DNA of 64,000 bases from Nocardia transvalensis. GTDB taxonomy: Bacteria; Actinomycetota; Actinomycetes; Mycobacteriales; Mycobacteriaceae. Position 1 is the first letter of the stretch. The number at the start of each line of letters is the position of its first letter. This document shows, one piece after another, positions 1 to 7,102 of the stretch. The notes under the pieces were generated by a model. The model worked only from the letters and a program-made list of their open reading frames with translations, was not told where the DNA came from and did no database searches. Both the position numbers and the translations under genes were made by a program. Location of the stretch: NCBI RefSeq assembly GCF_015477765.1, contig NZ_JADLQQ010000002.1:124001-188000 (forward strand), read 5' to 3'.

Positions 1-477
1 GCCCATGAACATCACCCCGATCGGCTTGGTGAAGTTCAGGACGTTGCGGGCCTCCTCGACGATCTGCTCGGGGTTGTGGAAGTCGGCCTCTATATATGTG
101 GTGACCCCTTCGTCGGTCGTGCTGGTCAGCAGCGCCCGCGCGTGGGTCAGCACCAGCGGGTCGTTGTCGACGTACACGATCCGGGCGTCGGGCACGATGC
201 TCTGGGCGACCTCGTGGGTGTTCTGCATGGTCGGCAGCCCGGTGCCGATGTCGAGGAACTGCGCGATTCCGGCCTCGCCCGCCAGATGTTTGACGGCGCG
301 GATGAGGAAGCGGCGGCTCTCGGTGGCCATGGCGCCGATATCGGGGTCGATCTCCAGGCTGGCCTCGCCGACCTGACGGTCGATGTCATAGTTGTCCTTC
401 CCGCCCATCCAGTAGTTCCAGATCCGTGCGGAATGCGGGATGTCGGTGCGGATCTCGGTGTTGTGCCCTGATGGCAT
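1..477 (-). CDS. SAM-dependent methyltransferase, DUF574 family (3' part outside window)
   Basis: The first 159 residues of an S-adenosylmethionine-dependent methyltransferase of the actinobacterial DUF574 (PF04672) type are visible. Hallmarks are ARIWNYWMGGKDNYDIDR at residues 17-34, the SAM-binding FLDIGTGLPT loop at 74-83, and the acidic strand end VYVDNDPLV at 101-109. The ATG is preceded by GAGGAG at good spacing. The substrate of these proteins is unknown; Nocardia and Streptomyces carry many paralogues. The C-terminal half lies outside the window, so completeness cannot be judged. It is transcribed away from the DUF397/XRE pair. Confidence 0.93.
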   Translation of the reverse strand, partial: MPSGHNTEIRTDIPHSARIWNYWMGGKDNYDIDRQVGEASLEIDPDIGAMATESRRFLIRAVKHLAGEAGIAQFLDIGTGLPTMQNTHEVAQSIVPDARIVYVDNDPLVLTHARALLTSTTDEGVTTYIEADFHNPEQIVEEARNVLNFTKPIGVMFMG

Positions 478-636
478 GAGTCGCGGCTCCTCGTTGAGAG
501 AATCCCGGGCGGCACCGCCGGCGTGCGGCCGGAGACGCGCACGGGTGGTGGATCTGAACGTGGTTGACAGTACAAGGTTCGGCTGATCCGGACAGGTGGG
601 ATGGGGTCTTCGATATGCACGCCCCGTTAAAAATTA

Positions 637-648
637 CCGACTGGTCGG
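637..648. promoter_or_regulatory. Palindromic operator candidate
   Basis: CCGACTGGTCGG is a perfect 12-bp palindrome inside an AT-rich stretch about 160 bp upstream of the methyltransferase start. Its form (ACCGAC-GTCGG) resembles operators of many TetR-family repressors. No TetR gene is adjacent, so the cognate regulator is unknown. Confidence 0.35.
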
Positions 649-798
649 CCTGTATTAACTGATTCGTCACGATTGTGGAGAATATGACAGATCAAGATTA
701 AAGCCCTTGCGGCACTTGCTGTTCCGATGGCTGCAGATGTCTGCGAAGGGATCGATCTCCCGCAACCCGCGTGCTATCGTTTGGATGTCGGTTTCAAC

Positions 799-813
799 TG
801 CAAGAACATTTGC
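799..813. promoter_or_regulatory. Candidate operator TGCAAGAACATTTGC
   Basis: A 15-mer of form TGCAAG-W-ACAT-Y-TGC lies 70 bp upstream of the DUF397 gene. A second copy (TGCAAGTACATCTGC) is at 2601-2615. The motif is an imperfect dyad and could be the site of the XRE regulator encoded at 1208-2095. That link is inference. Confidence 0.35.
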
Positions 814-882
814 GCGAACAGATGCAAGCACTACCCCCTTCCGTAGAGGGCGGTGGGGGGACCGATCGAGCAGGAGACAGCA

Positions 883-1116
883 ATGACCGATACGACAGCT
901 ATGGTTTCTGGTCGACCGTCCGACTTGGCCTGGCGCAAGAGCACGTTCAGCAATCCGAGCGGAAACTGCGTCGAATTGGCCGACCTGGCCAACGGTTTGG
1001 TTGCCATGCGCAACTCGCGTGACCCCGAGGGCGCGGTGCTCGTCTACACCCGCCCGGAGATCGACGCGTTTCTGCGTGGCGCGAAGAGCGGGGAGTTCGA
1101 CGATTTGGCGCGCTGA
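883..1116 (+). CDS. DUF397 domain protein
   Basis: A 77-residue protein that is essentially one DUF397 domain: WRKSTFSNPSGNCVELA near the N terminus, then RDPEGAVLVYTRPEIDAFLRG. Such proteins usually sit beside an XRE/DUF5753 regulator. In Streptomyces, related pairs (the WhiJ/BldB group) influence development and are discussed as toxin-antitoxin-like. The partner follows 91 bp downstream on the same strand. The ATG is chosen because CAGGAG lies 8 bases upstream; the in-frame ATG at 853 has no such site. The biochemical role is unknown. Confidence 0.9.
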   Translation: MTDTTAMVSGRPSDLAWRKSTFSNPSGNCVELADLANGLVAMRNSRDPEGAVLVYTRPEIDAFLRGAKSGEFDDLAR

Positions 1117-1207
1117 GCGGTAACATTGCTAATCGGCGCGGTGTGGTTCGCGACGAGGCGGTTGTGACCCTCACTGCCGGTGATCGTCGAGCATCGGAGT
1201 TGACCTC

Positions 1208-2095
1208 ATGATCGCAGAACCTGTCCGGATCGGCCGCGTGGAATCGCTTGTCGCGGAACGTGGTCCGACCGCGCTTCGGATTGCGGTCGGCGGGCAGCTC
1301 CGGAAATTGCGAGAAGAATGCGGGATTACGCGTGAGGCCGCGGGTGACCACATCCGCGGCTCGCACGCCAAGATCAGTCGCCTCGAACTCGGGCGGACCG
1401 GTTTCAAGGAACGCGACATTCGCGACCTGCTGTCGCTGTACGGCGTCAATGATCCGGAACAGCGCGAGATGTTCCTGGAACTGGTCCGCAAGGCCAACCA
1501 GCCGGGCTGGTGGCATCGCTACAGCGATCTGCTGCCGCCCTGGTTCGAGACCTATCTCGGCCTCGAGCACGCCTCGAAGTCGATTCGTACCTTCGAAGGC
1601 CAGCTCGTTCCGGGCCTGTTGCAGACCGACGAGTACGCCCGGGCCGTGGTCGCCCTCGGCCACGAGAACTCCGAGACCGCGCGGCGAGTCGAGTTGCGCC
1701 GCAAGCGGCAGGAGATTCTCGAGCGGCGCGGCGGGCCGACGCTGTGGGCGGTGCTCGACGAGGCCGTCCTGCATCGGCCGATCGGCGGCAACTCCGTGCT
1801 GCGCGCCCAGGTCGAGCATCTGGTGGAGATGACGAGTAAGCCGAATGTGACCATCCAGGTGCTGCCGTATGCGGCGGGTGGACATGCGGCCGCGGGCAGT
1901 TCGTTCACGATGCTGCGCTTCGCCGAGCCGGAACTTCCCGATATCGTCTATCTCGAGCAATTGACCAGCGCACTGTATCTGGATCGGCAGCAGGATCTGG
2001 AGCTCTACCGTCAGGTGATGGACCGGCTCAGTGTGCAGGCCGAGCCGCCGGAGCGGTCGCGCAAGATGCTGGAGGAAGTGGCCGACTCGCTGTAG
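1208..2095 (+). CDS. XRE-family transcriptional regulator with DUF5753 domain
   Basis: A 295-residue DNA-binding protein. A helix-turn-helix domain lies at about residues 24-80 (LRKLREECGITREAAG, then KISRLELGR). The ligand-binding-like DUF5753 domain fills the rest (WWHRYSDLLPPWFETYLGLE, then LVPGLLQTDEYARA). Length and order are standard for the family. It follows the DUF397 gene and probably forms its functional pair. A strong hairpin 35 bases after the stop ends the unit. The candidate operator at 799-813 lies upstream of the pair. Confidence 0.93.
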   Translation: MIAEPVRIGRVESLVAERGPTALRIAVGGQLRKLREECGITREAAGDHIRGSHAKISRLELGRTGFKERDIRDLLSLYGVNDPEQREMFLELVRKANQPGWWHRYSDLLPPWFETYLGLEHASKSIRTFEGQLVPGLLQTDEYARAVVALGHENSETARRVELRRKRQEILERRGGPTLWAVLDEAVLHRPIGGNSVLRAQVEHLVEMTSKPNVTIQVLPYAAGGHAAAGSSFTMLRFAEPELPDIVYLEQLTSALYLDRQQDLELYRQVMDRLSVQAEPPERSRKMLEEVADSL

Positions 2096-2129
2096 AGCTC
2101 GCTTTACGCGGTTTCGTTACTGATAAGCG

Positions 2130-2160
2130 AACGGCCGCCGACGAGAAGTCGGCGGCCGTT
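2130..2160. terminator. Hairpin terminator
   Basis: A perfect 13-bp stem (AACGGCCGCCGAC / GTCGGCGGCCGTT) with loop GAGAA lies 34 bases past the regulator stop. A few Ts follow on the plus strand. It could serve both the XRE gene and the minus-strand gene ending at 2220. Confidence 0.75.
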
Positions 2161-2219
2161 TCGCATGCCGTCTCGCCCCGTCGCCGGGGCTGGAGGCAGC
2201 CGCGCCACAGGCGTGGCGT

Positions 2220-2471
2220 TTACTGCTTGATGCAGCTGGAGGCGATGCGCCAGAAGGTTTCCGGTTGCATCGTGTGGAAATCCCAATCGTTCACCAAGGC
2301 ATGCGCGGTGGTGACGATACGGTCGATATCGAAATCGTCACGTGTGGCCGCGCCGGTGGACTCGACCGCGTCGATGACGAAACGTGTTGCGGTTTCCCGC
2401 GAGTAGATATGTTGCTCGGTCCGGTTCCTGTCCATAATTCCGAGCCGGCCGAGGTCCATTGGCTGGTTCAT
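2220..2471 (-). CDS. Hypothetical protein, 83 aa
   Basis: A small protein with no recognised domain. The composition is ordinary and soluble, with a central FVIDAVESTGAATRDDFDIDRIV segment that looks helical, and an internal WDFHTMQPETFWRIASSC near the end. An internal ATG at 2435 would give a 71-residue version; neither start has a strong ribosome site. The TGCAAGTACATCTGC motif at 2601-2615 lies 130 bp upstream, which may link it to the XRE/DUF397 pair. It is called because codon usage and position are gene-like and nothing else occupies this DNA. Confidence 0.55.
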   Translation of the reverse strand: MNQPMDLGRLGIMDRNRTEQHIYSRETATRFVIDAVESTGAATRDDFDIDRIVTTAHALVNDWDFHTMQPETFWRIASSCIKQ

Positions 2472-2600
2472 GCGAACGCCCCTGACGCCAGGCCGAGAGC
2501 TAACCGATGGCGAAAATTGGCCTCGGGTTAACCCAGCGGCTCCCTGGTAGTCCCCTGTACTGCCTTGACAGAACGAGTCTAGGTCCGTGCAAGGAGCAGA

Positions 2601-2615
2601 TGCAAGTACATCTGC
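2601..2615. promoter_or_regulatory. Candidate operator TGCAAGTACATCTGC
   Basis: The second copy of the 15-mer seen at 799-813. It lies inside a longer inverted repeat (GCAGATG at 2596-2602, CATCTGC at 2609-2615). It is upstream of the minus-strand gene 2220-2471. Confidence 0.35.
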
Positions 2616-2663
2616 AACTTCTAATCGGTAGTCGCAGAGTGCATTTGGGCTGCTGGGGGGTTG

Positions 2664-3002
2664 CTATTTGGGTACCAGGATACCCGTGAGGTCGGCCTTC
2701 CGGATGGGCGTGTCGGGGTTGGCCTGGGCACTACACATGAGTTGGATAGCGGCAATGGCATTATCGACGGTGCCGGGGTCCGGTGTGGTGGTCAGTTGCG
2801 AATCTTGTTCCAGATATTTGCGGACCGTCACTCGCTGCTTGTCCTGGTCCTGTTTGATGAACTCACTACACGGTGTGTCGCCACCCTTATTGACAGCCTC
2901 CTTCGCTTGTTCGCATCCGGCGGCCGCCAGCGCGGCCGTCAGCAGCGCCACCGCGAAGGAGGGGCTCAGGAATCGTTGTCGGTGTGCCATGTCTCGTGCC
3001 AT
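2664..3002 (-). CDS. Small lipoprotein, possibly HdeA-like
   Basis: A 112-residue predicted lipoprotein. A hydrophobic signal segment (FAVALLTAALAAAGC) ends in a lipobox with the acylated cysteine at residue 30. The mature part is about 80 residues with two further cysteines (TPCSEFI and QLMCSAQ) that could form a disulfide. This arrangement recalls the HdeA/HdeB acid-stress fold, but the resemblance is weak and the name is a guess. An alternative start is the ATG at residue 5. No operon partner is evident. Confidence 0.75.
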   Translation of the reverse strand: MARDMAHRQRFLSPSFAVALLTAALAAAGCEQAKEAVNKGGDTPCSEFIKQDQDKQRVTVRKYLEQDSQLTTTPDPGTVDNAIAAIQLMCSAQANPDTPIRKADLTGILVPK

Positions 3003-3077
3003 GTCTCGGCGTACCCCGCGCCGACCGGGGGCAATCGCGGCGCGGGAACCGGCACCGACGCAACGAGATCGGGGCTG

Positions 3078-3410
3078 TCAGTGGCCCTCGGGGTCGCGCA
3101 GCCGGTCTCCGGTGCGCGCCTTGACCCGCCGGTGCTCGGCGGTGATGATCACCGCGCCGGCGGCCAGGCAGACCACGGTCACGATGGCGCCCAGCAGGGT
3201 CCAGCCCGGGAAGCCGTATCCGGCGGCGGTGAGCGTGGCCGCCAGCGCGACCACGCCGATCGCGACCAGTGTCAGGCCGGGCCAGTTGCGGGTGTCGGCG
3301 ACGGATTCGCCGGCGCGCGAGCGCGTGGTGCGCTGAGCGTCGGGGGTGTAGCCGGGCTCGCTGCCGCCTGTCGGTCTCGTACCGGCCGGTTCGTTCGGGT
3401 TGCCGGTCAT
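3078..3410 (-). CDS. usfY: UsfY-like membrane protein
   Basis: A 110-residue protein with two transmembrane segments (LTLVAIGVVALAATLTAAG and LLGAIVTVVCLAAGAVII). The preceding TTRSRAGESVADTRNWPG and the trailing EHRRVK match what I recall of UsfY, which in M. tuberculosis is encoded next to rsbW and sigF. Its function is unknown, but it is a classical SigF-associated protein. Here it is the last gene of a three-gene unit behind two glycosyltransferases. Its ATG overlaps the stop of the GT9 gene (ATGA). An in-frame upstream extension lies inside that gene and is rejected. Confidence 0.78.
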   Translation of the reverse strand: MTGNPNEPAGTRPTGGSEPGYTPDAQRTTRSRAGESVADTRNWPGLTLVAIGVVALAATLTAAGYGFPGWTLLGAIVTVVCLAAGAVIITAEHRRVKARTGDRLRDPEGH

Positions 3411-4639
3411 CGGCGGTCTCCTTCGGAAATAATCGGAACACGGGGCTGCTGGCCGGGTACCCGCGAAACCGCCTCGACCACAGCCGCGTCCGGAATTGCG
3501 TCCAGGCACGGATGCCCGGGGATGGGGCAGGTGCGGGCGCGGGATCCGGCGCAGGGCGCGTGCTGGTCGCCCAGCAGGACGACGGGCACCCCGTAGGGGG
3601 CCCAGCGGCGGGCCGGGACGACCGGGGCGAACAGCGACACCACCGGGGTGCCGACGGCCGCCGCCAGATGGGCCGGGCCGGTGTTGGGGGCAACCACGAC
3701 GCGGGCCTCGCGCAGGATCGCCGCCAGTCCGGCCAGATCGGTGCGCCCGCCCAGATCGCGGGCGTGCGAATCGGCCACCGCCGCCGTGAGTTCCCGTTCG
3801 TCCGGTCCACCGGTCACCACGACCCGGTGACCCGCGCGAGCCAGGGCCGCGACCACGGATCGGCTGCGCTCCATCGACATTCGCCGGGCCGGGACCGCCG
3901 CGCCCGGATGGACGACGATATAGCCGGGGCCGCCGGTGAGTTCGCCGACCTCGGGCAGCAGTTCGGGTCGCACGGCGAGTTCGTAACCGACCGGTGGGTA
4001 TCCGGCGGCCGTCGAGAGTGACAGCGCCCGTTCCGGTTCGGGGATGTCGTCGTCGACACGATGGCGCACGTCCAGCAGTGAACCCGGGTAGTCGACGCTG
4101 ATCGCGCTGATCCGATCCACCCCGGCCAGCCGCAGCAGCAGCGCCAGCGGCAACGGCGACTGGTGAAAGGAGGTGAAGATGATCGCCTCGTCGGGCACCT
4201 TGTCCCGCACCTGCGCCAGCAGCCCGTCCACGCTCTCACCGATCGACCGCGGCGGCGTGAAATCCACCCAGGCGGCATGAAATTCGACCACCCGATCCAC
4301 CCCGGGCAGCAATTCCGCCGCCGCCCGCCCCCGCGGCCCCGCCAGAAAGGTCACCGTATCCGCCCGCGCAGCCACGGCCCGCACCGCAGGCCCCACCAAC
4401 AACACATCCCCCGCACTATCGAGCCGAGCGACGAGCACATGCCCCCGCCCGGCCTCCGGCCGGGCGGGGGAACCGGTGGCTGCGTCCTGCGCGGGGGAAC
4501 CGGTGGCTGCGTCCTGCGCGGGGGAGCCGGTGGCTGCGTCCTGCGCGGGGGAGCCGGTGGCTGCGCGCTGCATGGGGGAGCCGGTGGCTGTGCTCTGCGT
4601 GGGGGAACCAGGCACCGGGGTTTGTCCGGTGGCGGTCAT
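3407..4639 (-). CDS. Glycosyltransferase family 9 (heptosyltransferase-like) with N-terminal 9-residue repeats
   Basis: A 410-residue GT9 enzyme of the ADP-heptose heptosyltransferase type. The catalytic part starts near residue 50 (HVLVARLDSAGDVLLVGPAV). It contains the nucleotide-binding IVVHPGAAVPARRM and the family signature PNTGPAHLAAAVGTPVVSLF. The first 45 residues are a low-complexity linker made of ATGSPAQDA-type repeats encoded by a 27-bp tandem repeat. The chosen ATG overlaps the stop of the upstream GT4 gene by 4 bases. The reading frame stays open far upstream but overlaps other genes there. The donor may be ADP-heptose made by the local hldE/gmhA/gmhB genes; that is inference. 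Confidence 0.9.
   Translation of the reverse strand: MTATGQTPVPGSPTQSTATGSPMQRAATGSPAQDAATGSPAQDAATGSPAQDAATGSPARPEAGRGHVLVARLDSAGDVLLVGPAVRAVAARADTVTFLAGPRGRAAAELLPGVDRVVEFHAAWVDFTPPRSIGESVDGLLAQVRDKVPDEAIIFTSFHQSPLPLALLLRLAGVDRISAISVDYPGSLLDVRHRVDDDIPEPERALSLSTAAGYPPVGYELAVRPELLPEVGELTGGPGYIVVHPGAAVPARRMSMERSRSVVAALARAGHRVVVTGGPDERELTAAVADSHARDLGGRTDLAGLAAILREARVVVAPNTGPAHLAAAVGTPVVSLFAPVVPARRWAPYGVPVVLLGDQHAPCAGSRARTCPIPGHPCLDAIPDAAVVEAVSRVPGQQPRVPIISEGDRR
4466..4600. repeat. 27-bp tandem repeat inside the GT9 gene
   Basis: Five consecutive 27-bp units lie at 4466, 4493, 4520, 4547 and 4574, with a partial sixth at 4601. The first units are identical and later ones diverge. Each encodes nine residues (ATGSPAQDA type) in the N-terminal linker of the glycosyltransferase, so copy-number change would keep the frame. 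Confidence 0.95.
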
Positions 4640-5655
4640 GCGGAGGCCTGGCGGATGGTGGTGGTTGCTTCGGTGAGTAGGCGGTTCCAGCGGCGGAGGA
4701 AGGGGGCGATGCCGAAATTGGCTTGGGCCCAGTGGCGGGCGGATTTGCCGGTCAGTTCGGCGAAGACCGGTTCGGCGACGAACTGGCGGACGGCCTCGGT
4801 GAGGATGTCGGGGTCGGTGGAGACGACGCCTGCCTCGGCGGGGATCGAGGCCGAGGCCTCGGTGGTGCCGACCGCGACGATCGGCATGCCCAGATACATG
4901 GCCTCGATGACCGACATGCCCAGCGAGGTCCAGCGTGGGGTGTGCACGAAGACCCGTCGACGTCCCAATTCGCGATGTAGCGCGGCCTGATTCAGGTCGC
5001 CCACGCCGCAGACGCGATCCGGTGGGCGGCCGACCACGACCTCGAGTCCGGGGGTGCCGATGCCGAAGACGTCGATCGGTGCGGCGTCGGACAGCCCGGC
5101 GAGCAGGTCGGTGCCCGTGATCCGCCAGCGGCGCACCGGCTCGTTGATGGTGGTGGCCGCGCGCGGCATCTCGCCGGTGTAGAGGTAGCCGGGATCGATG
5201 ACTCCGTGCGGGATGACCCGGGTCTGAGCGCGGCCGTTGTCCCACATCAACCGGTTGAAGCTGGTCACGTGCACCAGCGGGATGTCGGAGCGGTCGGCCA
5301 GCGGATGCCGGGTCAGCGCCGCATGCTCGCGCGGGGTGTTGTGCTCGACGTAGACCGCGGGCACCTCGGTCCCCGGCGCTCGGCCCAGCCATTCCCGGGC
5401 CAGCTCGAGTTCGCGCGGGCGCTGCAGCAGCACCACGTCGACGTCGGTGTGGGCCAGATCGGCGGGCGCCACCTCGACGACGCGGTCGGACCACGGCCGC
5501 CCGCACCGCCCGAGCGCCCATTCCCCGAGCGCCGGATCCGTGGGCAGCAGATAGTTGTGCGGGCCCTGTACGAACGAGGTCGTCCAGGACCCGTGCACAT
5601 GCCACAGCAGCACGTTCAGCGCGCGGGACTGCGAATCGGTGGTCGAATCCCTCAT
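4636..5655 (-). CDS. Glycosyltransferase family 4
   Basis: A 339-residue retaining GT4-type enzyme. The N-terminal Rossmann strand reads LNVLLWHVHGSWTTSFVQGPHNYLL. The acceptor-domain end has VYVEHNTPREHA and VIPHGV. The donor-site region has SLGMSVIEAMYLGMPIVAVGTTE, with the E-x7-E-like segment replaced by MSVIEAM. It heads a unit GT4-GT9-usfY with 4-base overlaps. A SigF-type promoter (GTTT-N15-GGGCAC) lies with its -10 exactly 9 nt before the ATG, so the mRNA is probably leaderless. The acceptor is unknown. Confidence 0.92.
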   Translation of the reverse strand: MRDSTTDSQSRALNVLLWHVHGSWTTSFVQGPHNYLLPTDPALGEWALGRCGRPWSDRVVEVAPADLAHTDVDVVLLQRPRELELAREWLGRAPGTEVPAVYVEHNTPREHAALTRHPLADRSDIPLVHVTSFNRLMWDNGRAQTRVIPHGVIDPGYLYTGEMPRAATTINEPVRRWRITGTDLLAGLSDAAPIDVFGIGTPGLEVVVGRPPDRVCGVGDLNQAALHRELGRRRVFVHTPRWTSLGMSVIEAMYLGMPIVAVGTTEASASIPAEAGVVSTDPDILTEAVRQFVAEPVFAELTGKSARHWAQANFGIAPFLRRWNRLLTEATTTIRQASA

Positions 5656-5664
5656 ACGGGGCGG

Positions 5665-5689
5665 GTGCCCGGCGCACCAGGTGTGAAAC
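5665..5689 (-). promoter_or_regulatory. SigF-type promoter candidate for GT4-GT9-usfY
   Basis: On the minus strand, GTTT (5689-5686), 15 nt, GGGCAC (5670-5665), then 9 nt to the ATG at 5655. It is back to back with the plus-strand candidate at 5690-5714: the two -35 elements touch. Confidence 0.5.
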
Positions 5690-5714
5690 GTGTACCGATC
5701 GGCTGCGCGGGTAG
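5690..5714 (+). promoter_or_regulatory. SigF-type promoter candidate for CBS gene
   Basis: GTGT (5690-5693), 15 nt, GGGTAG (5709-5714), about 60 bases before the CBS start. The -35 departs from GTTT at one position. Confidence 0.5.
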
Positions 5715-5776
5715 GCGCTGAACAGGCCGTCCGTCACGGATGGCCGGTCCCACCGGACGATTCGAGGAGGCACTCC

Positions 5777-6193
5777 ATGACCACCGCACGCGACATCATG
5801 ACTCCCGGTGTCGAATGCGTACGCACCAGCGATACCGTGCTCGACGCGGCACGCAAGATGGCCGAACTGAACATCGGCGCCGTGCCCATCTGCGGCGAGG
5901 ACAACCGGCTCAAGGGCATGCTCACCGACCGCGACATCGTCGTGAAGGTGATTGTCCAGCGCAGGGATCCGATCGGTGTGCATGCCGGCGAGCTGGCCGA
6001 GGGCACCCCCGTGATGGTGCAGGCCGACGACGATGTCTCGAAGGTGTGCGAGCTGATGTCGCAGCACCAGATCCGCCGAGTGCCCGTGCTGGACAACGAC
6101 CGCCTGGTCGGCATCGTCGCCCAGGCCGACGTGGCTCGCGAACTCGGCAACCCGCAGTCGGGCAGCGTCGTCGAGGCCGTCTCGCAAGAGTAG
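5777..6193 (+). CDS. CBS-domain-pair protein (Hrp1-like)
   Basis: A 138-residue protein made of two CBS domains: RDIMTPGVECVRTSDTV through KGMLTDRDIVVKVI, then VMVQADDDVSKVCELM through LVGIVAQADVAREL. Size and sequence resemble Hrp1 (Rv2626c) of M. tuberculosis, a secreted hypoxia-response protein whose ligand is unsettled. The ATG follows GAGGAGG at 5764. It is monocistronic, divergent from the GT4 unit and convergent with the phosphoesterase gene. Two hairpins fill the convergent gap. A SigF-type promoter lies upstream; I saw no DosR box. Confidence 0.93.
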   Translation: MTTARDIMTPGVECVRTSDTVLDAARKMAELNIGAVPICGEDNRLKGMLTDRDIVVKVIVQRRDPIGVHAGELAEGTPVMVQADDDVSKVCELMSQHQIRRVPVLDNDRLVGIVAQADVARELGNPQSGSVVEAVSQE

Positions 6194-6219
6194 CCCGCCC
6201 CGCATGCCTCCGCCCGTGT

Positions 6220-6245
6220 GGTCCCGGCCGAAAGCATCCGGGACC
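6220..6245. terminator. Hairpin of dispersed family (copy 1)
   Basis: GGTCCCGG / CCGGGACC perfect 8-bp arms (6220-6227 and 6238-6245) with a 10-nt loop, 27 bases after the CBS stop. Probably a terminator. Confidence 0.65.
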
Positions 6246-6287
6246 ATAGGGATTCGTACGCCAGAACCCTTGTGCCGGAACCCTGGT

Positions 6288-6313
6288 GGTCCCGGCATGC
6301 TGTGACCGGGACC
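6288..6313. terminator. Hairpin of dispersed family (copy 2)
   Basis: GGTCCCGG / CCGGGACC perfect arms (6288-6295 and 6306-6313) with loop CATGCTGTGA, directly abutting the stop of the minus-strand phosphoesterase gene. The flank CCCTGGTG also occurs in the repeat at 27280. Confidence 0.65.
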
Positions 6314-7102
6314 TCAGCTCGAAGGGGTCGGATTCGGTTCGCGCACAGGTGTTTTCGCGGGAACCGGGAGGTCGTAGACCGCGAAGGCGGCTCGGATCAC
6401 CGGCTGGGCCACGTTGCGTACCCGGATCCCGCCCGGTGTGGTGCCTCGCTCGTAACCGGCGTGGGCGTGGCCGTGCAGCGCCAATTGCACTCCGCAGCAG
6501 TCGATCGCCTCGCCGAGCAGATACGAGCCCAGGAACGGATAGATCTCCCGCGGTTCGCCGTGCAGGGTGTCGCTGACGGGGGAGTAGTGGGTCAGCGCCA
6601 CCCGGATATCGGTGTCCAGGCTGTCCAGCGCCTCCCGCAGCGATTGGGCGAGATCGACTGTGTGCGAGGCGAAGTCGCGCATCACGCGTTCGCCGAACAC
6701 GCTCGCGCACTTACCCGCGAAGCCGCCGCCGAAACCCTTCGTGCCCGCCACCCCGAGGGTGTGCCCGTCCACGGGCACCGTGGTGGCATCGCCCTCAAGC
6801 ACCCGGATGCCGTGATCGCGGAGCAGGGCGGTGATGTCGTCCTGCTCGTCGCTGTGATGGTCGTGATTGCCCAGCACAGCGATCACCGGCACCCCCAGAT
6901 CGGCGAATTCGGTGGCGACCACCCGGCCCTCGTCGAGGGTGCCGTGGCGGGTCAGATCGCCCGCCAGCAGCAGCACATCGGCGCAGTCGGGCAACTCCTC
7001 CAGCGCCGGGCGCAACAGCCCGGCCGACTCCGCGCCCAGGTGCACATCGCCGACCGCGGCGATGCGCACCACCTGTTCCGCGCCGTCAGCCGAGGTGCTC
7101 AT
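6314..7102 (-). CDS. Calcineurin-like metallophosphoesterase
   Basis: A 262-residue metallophosphoesterase with the complete metal-binding set: GDVHLGAE near residue 15, AGDLTRHG, GNHDHH, and HGHAHAG near the C terminus. The substrate is not evident; relatives act on nucleotides or phosphoesters. The ATG at 7102 overlaps the end of the nucleotidyltransferase-BON gene by 17 bases, so the two are co-transcribed. An upstream in-frame ATG lies deeper inside that gene and is less likely. Being in one unit with a putative nucleotidyltransferase suggests opposing roles in making and removing a phosphate-linked group; this is inference. Confidence 0.9.
   Translation of the reverse strand: MSTSADGAEQVVRIAAVGDVHLGAESAGLLRPALEELPDCADVLLLAGDLTRHGTLDEGRVVATEFADLGVPVIAVLGNHDHHSDEQDDITALLRDHGIRVLEGDATTVPVDGHTLGVAGTKGFGGGFAGKCASVFGERVMRDFASHTVDLAQSLREALDSLDTDIRVALTHYSPVSDTLHGEPREIYPFLGSYLLGEAIDCCGVQLALHGHAHAGYERGTTPGGIRVRNVAQPVIRAAFAVYDLPVPAKTPVREPNPTPSS

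Larger units (their letters stand above)
478..882. other. Intergenic region with a 12-bp palindrome
   Basis: This 405-base gap lies between the divergent DUF574 and DUF397 genes, and I see no credible gene in it. It holds an AT-rich patch (about 625-710) with the perfect palindrome CCGACTGGTCGG at 637-648, and the motif TGCAAGAACATTTGC at 799-813. Both are discussed as findings. Confidence 0.6.

Noticed and set aside
4640..6298. Very long N-terminal extension of the GT9 frame (963 residues)
   Set aside because: The added part overlaps the GT4 and CBS genes in other frames and is Arg/Pro-rich low-quality sequence. The ATG at 4639 overlapping the GT4 stop is the natural start.
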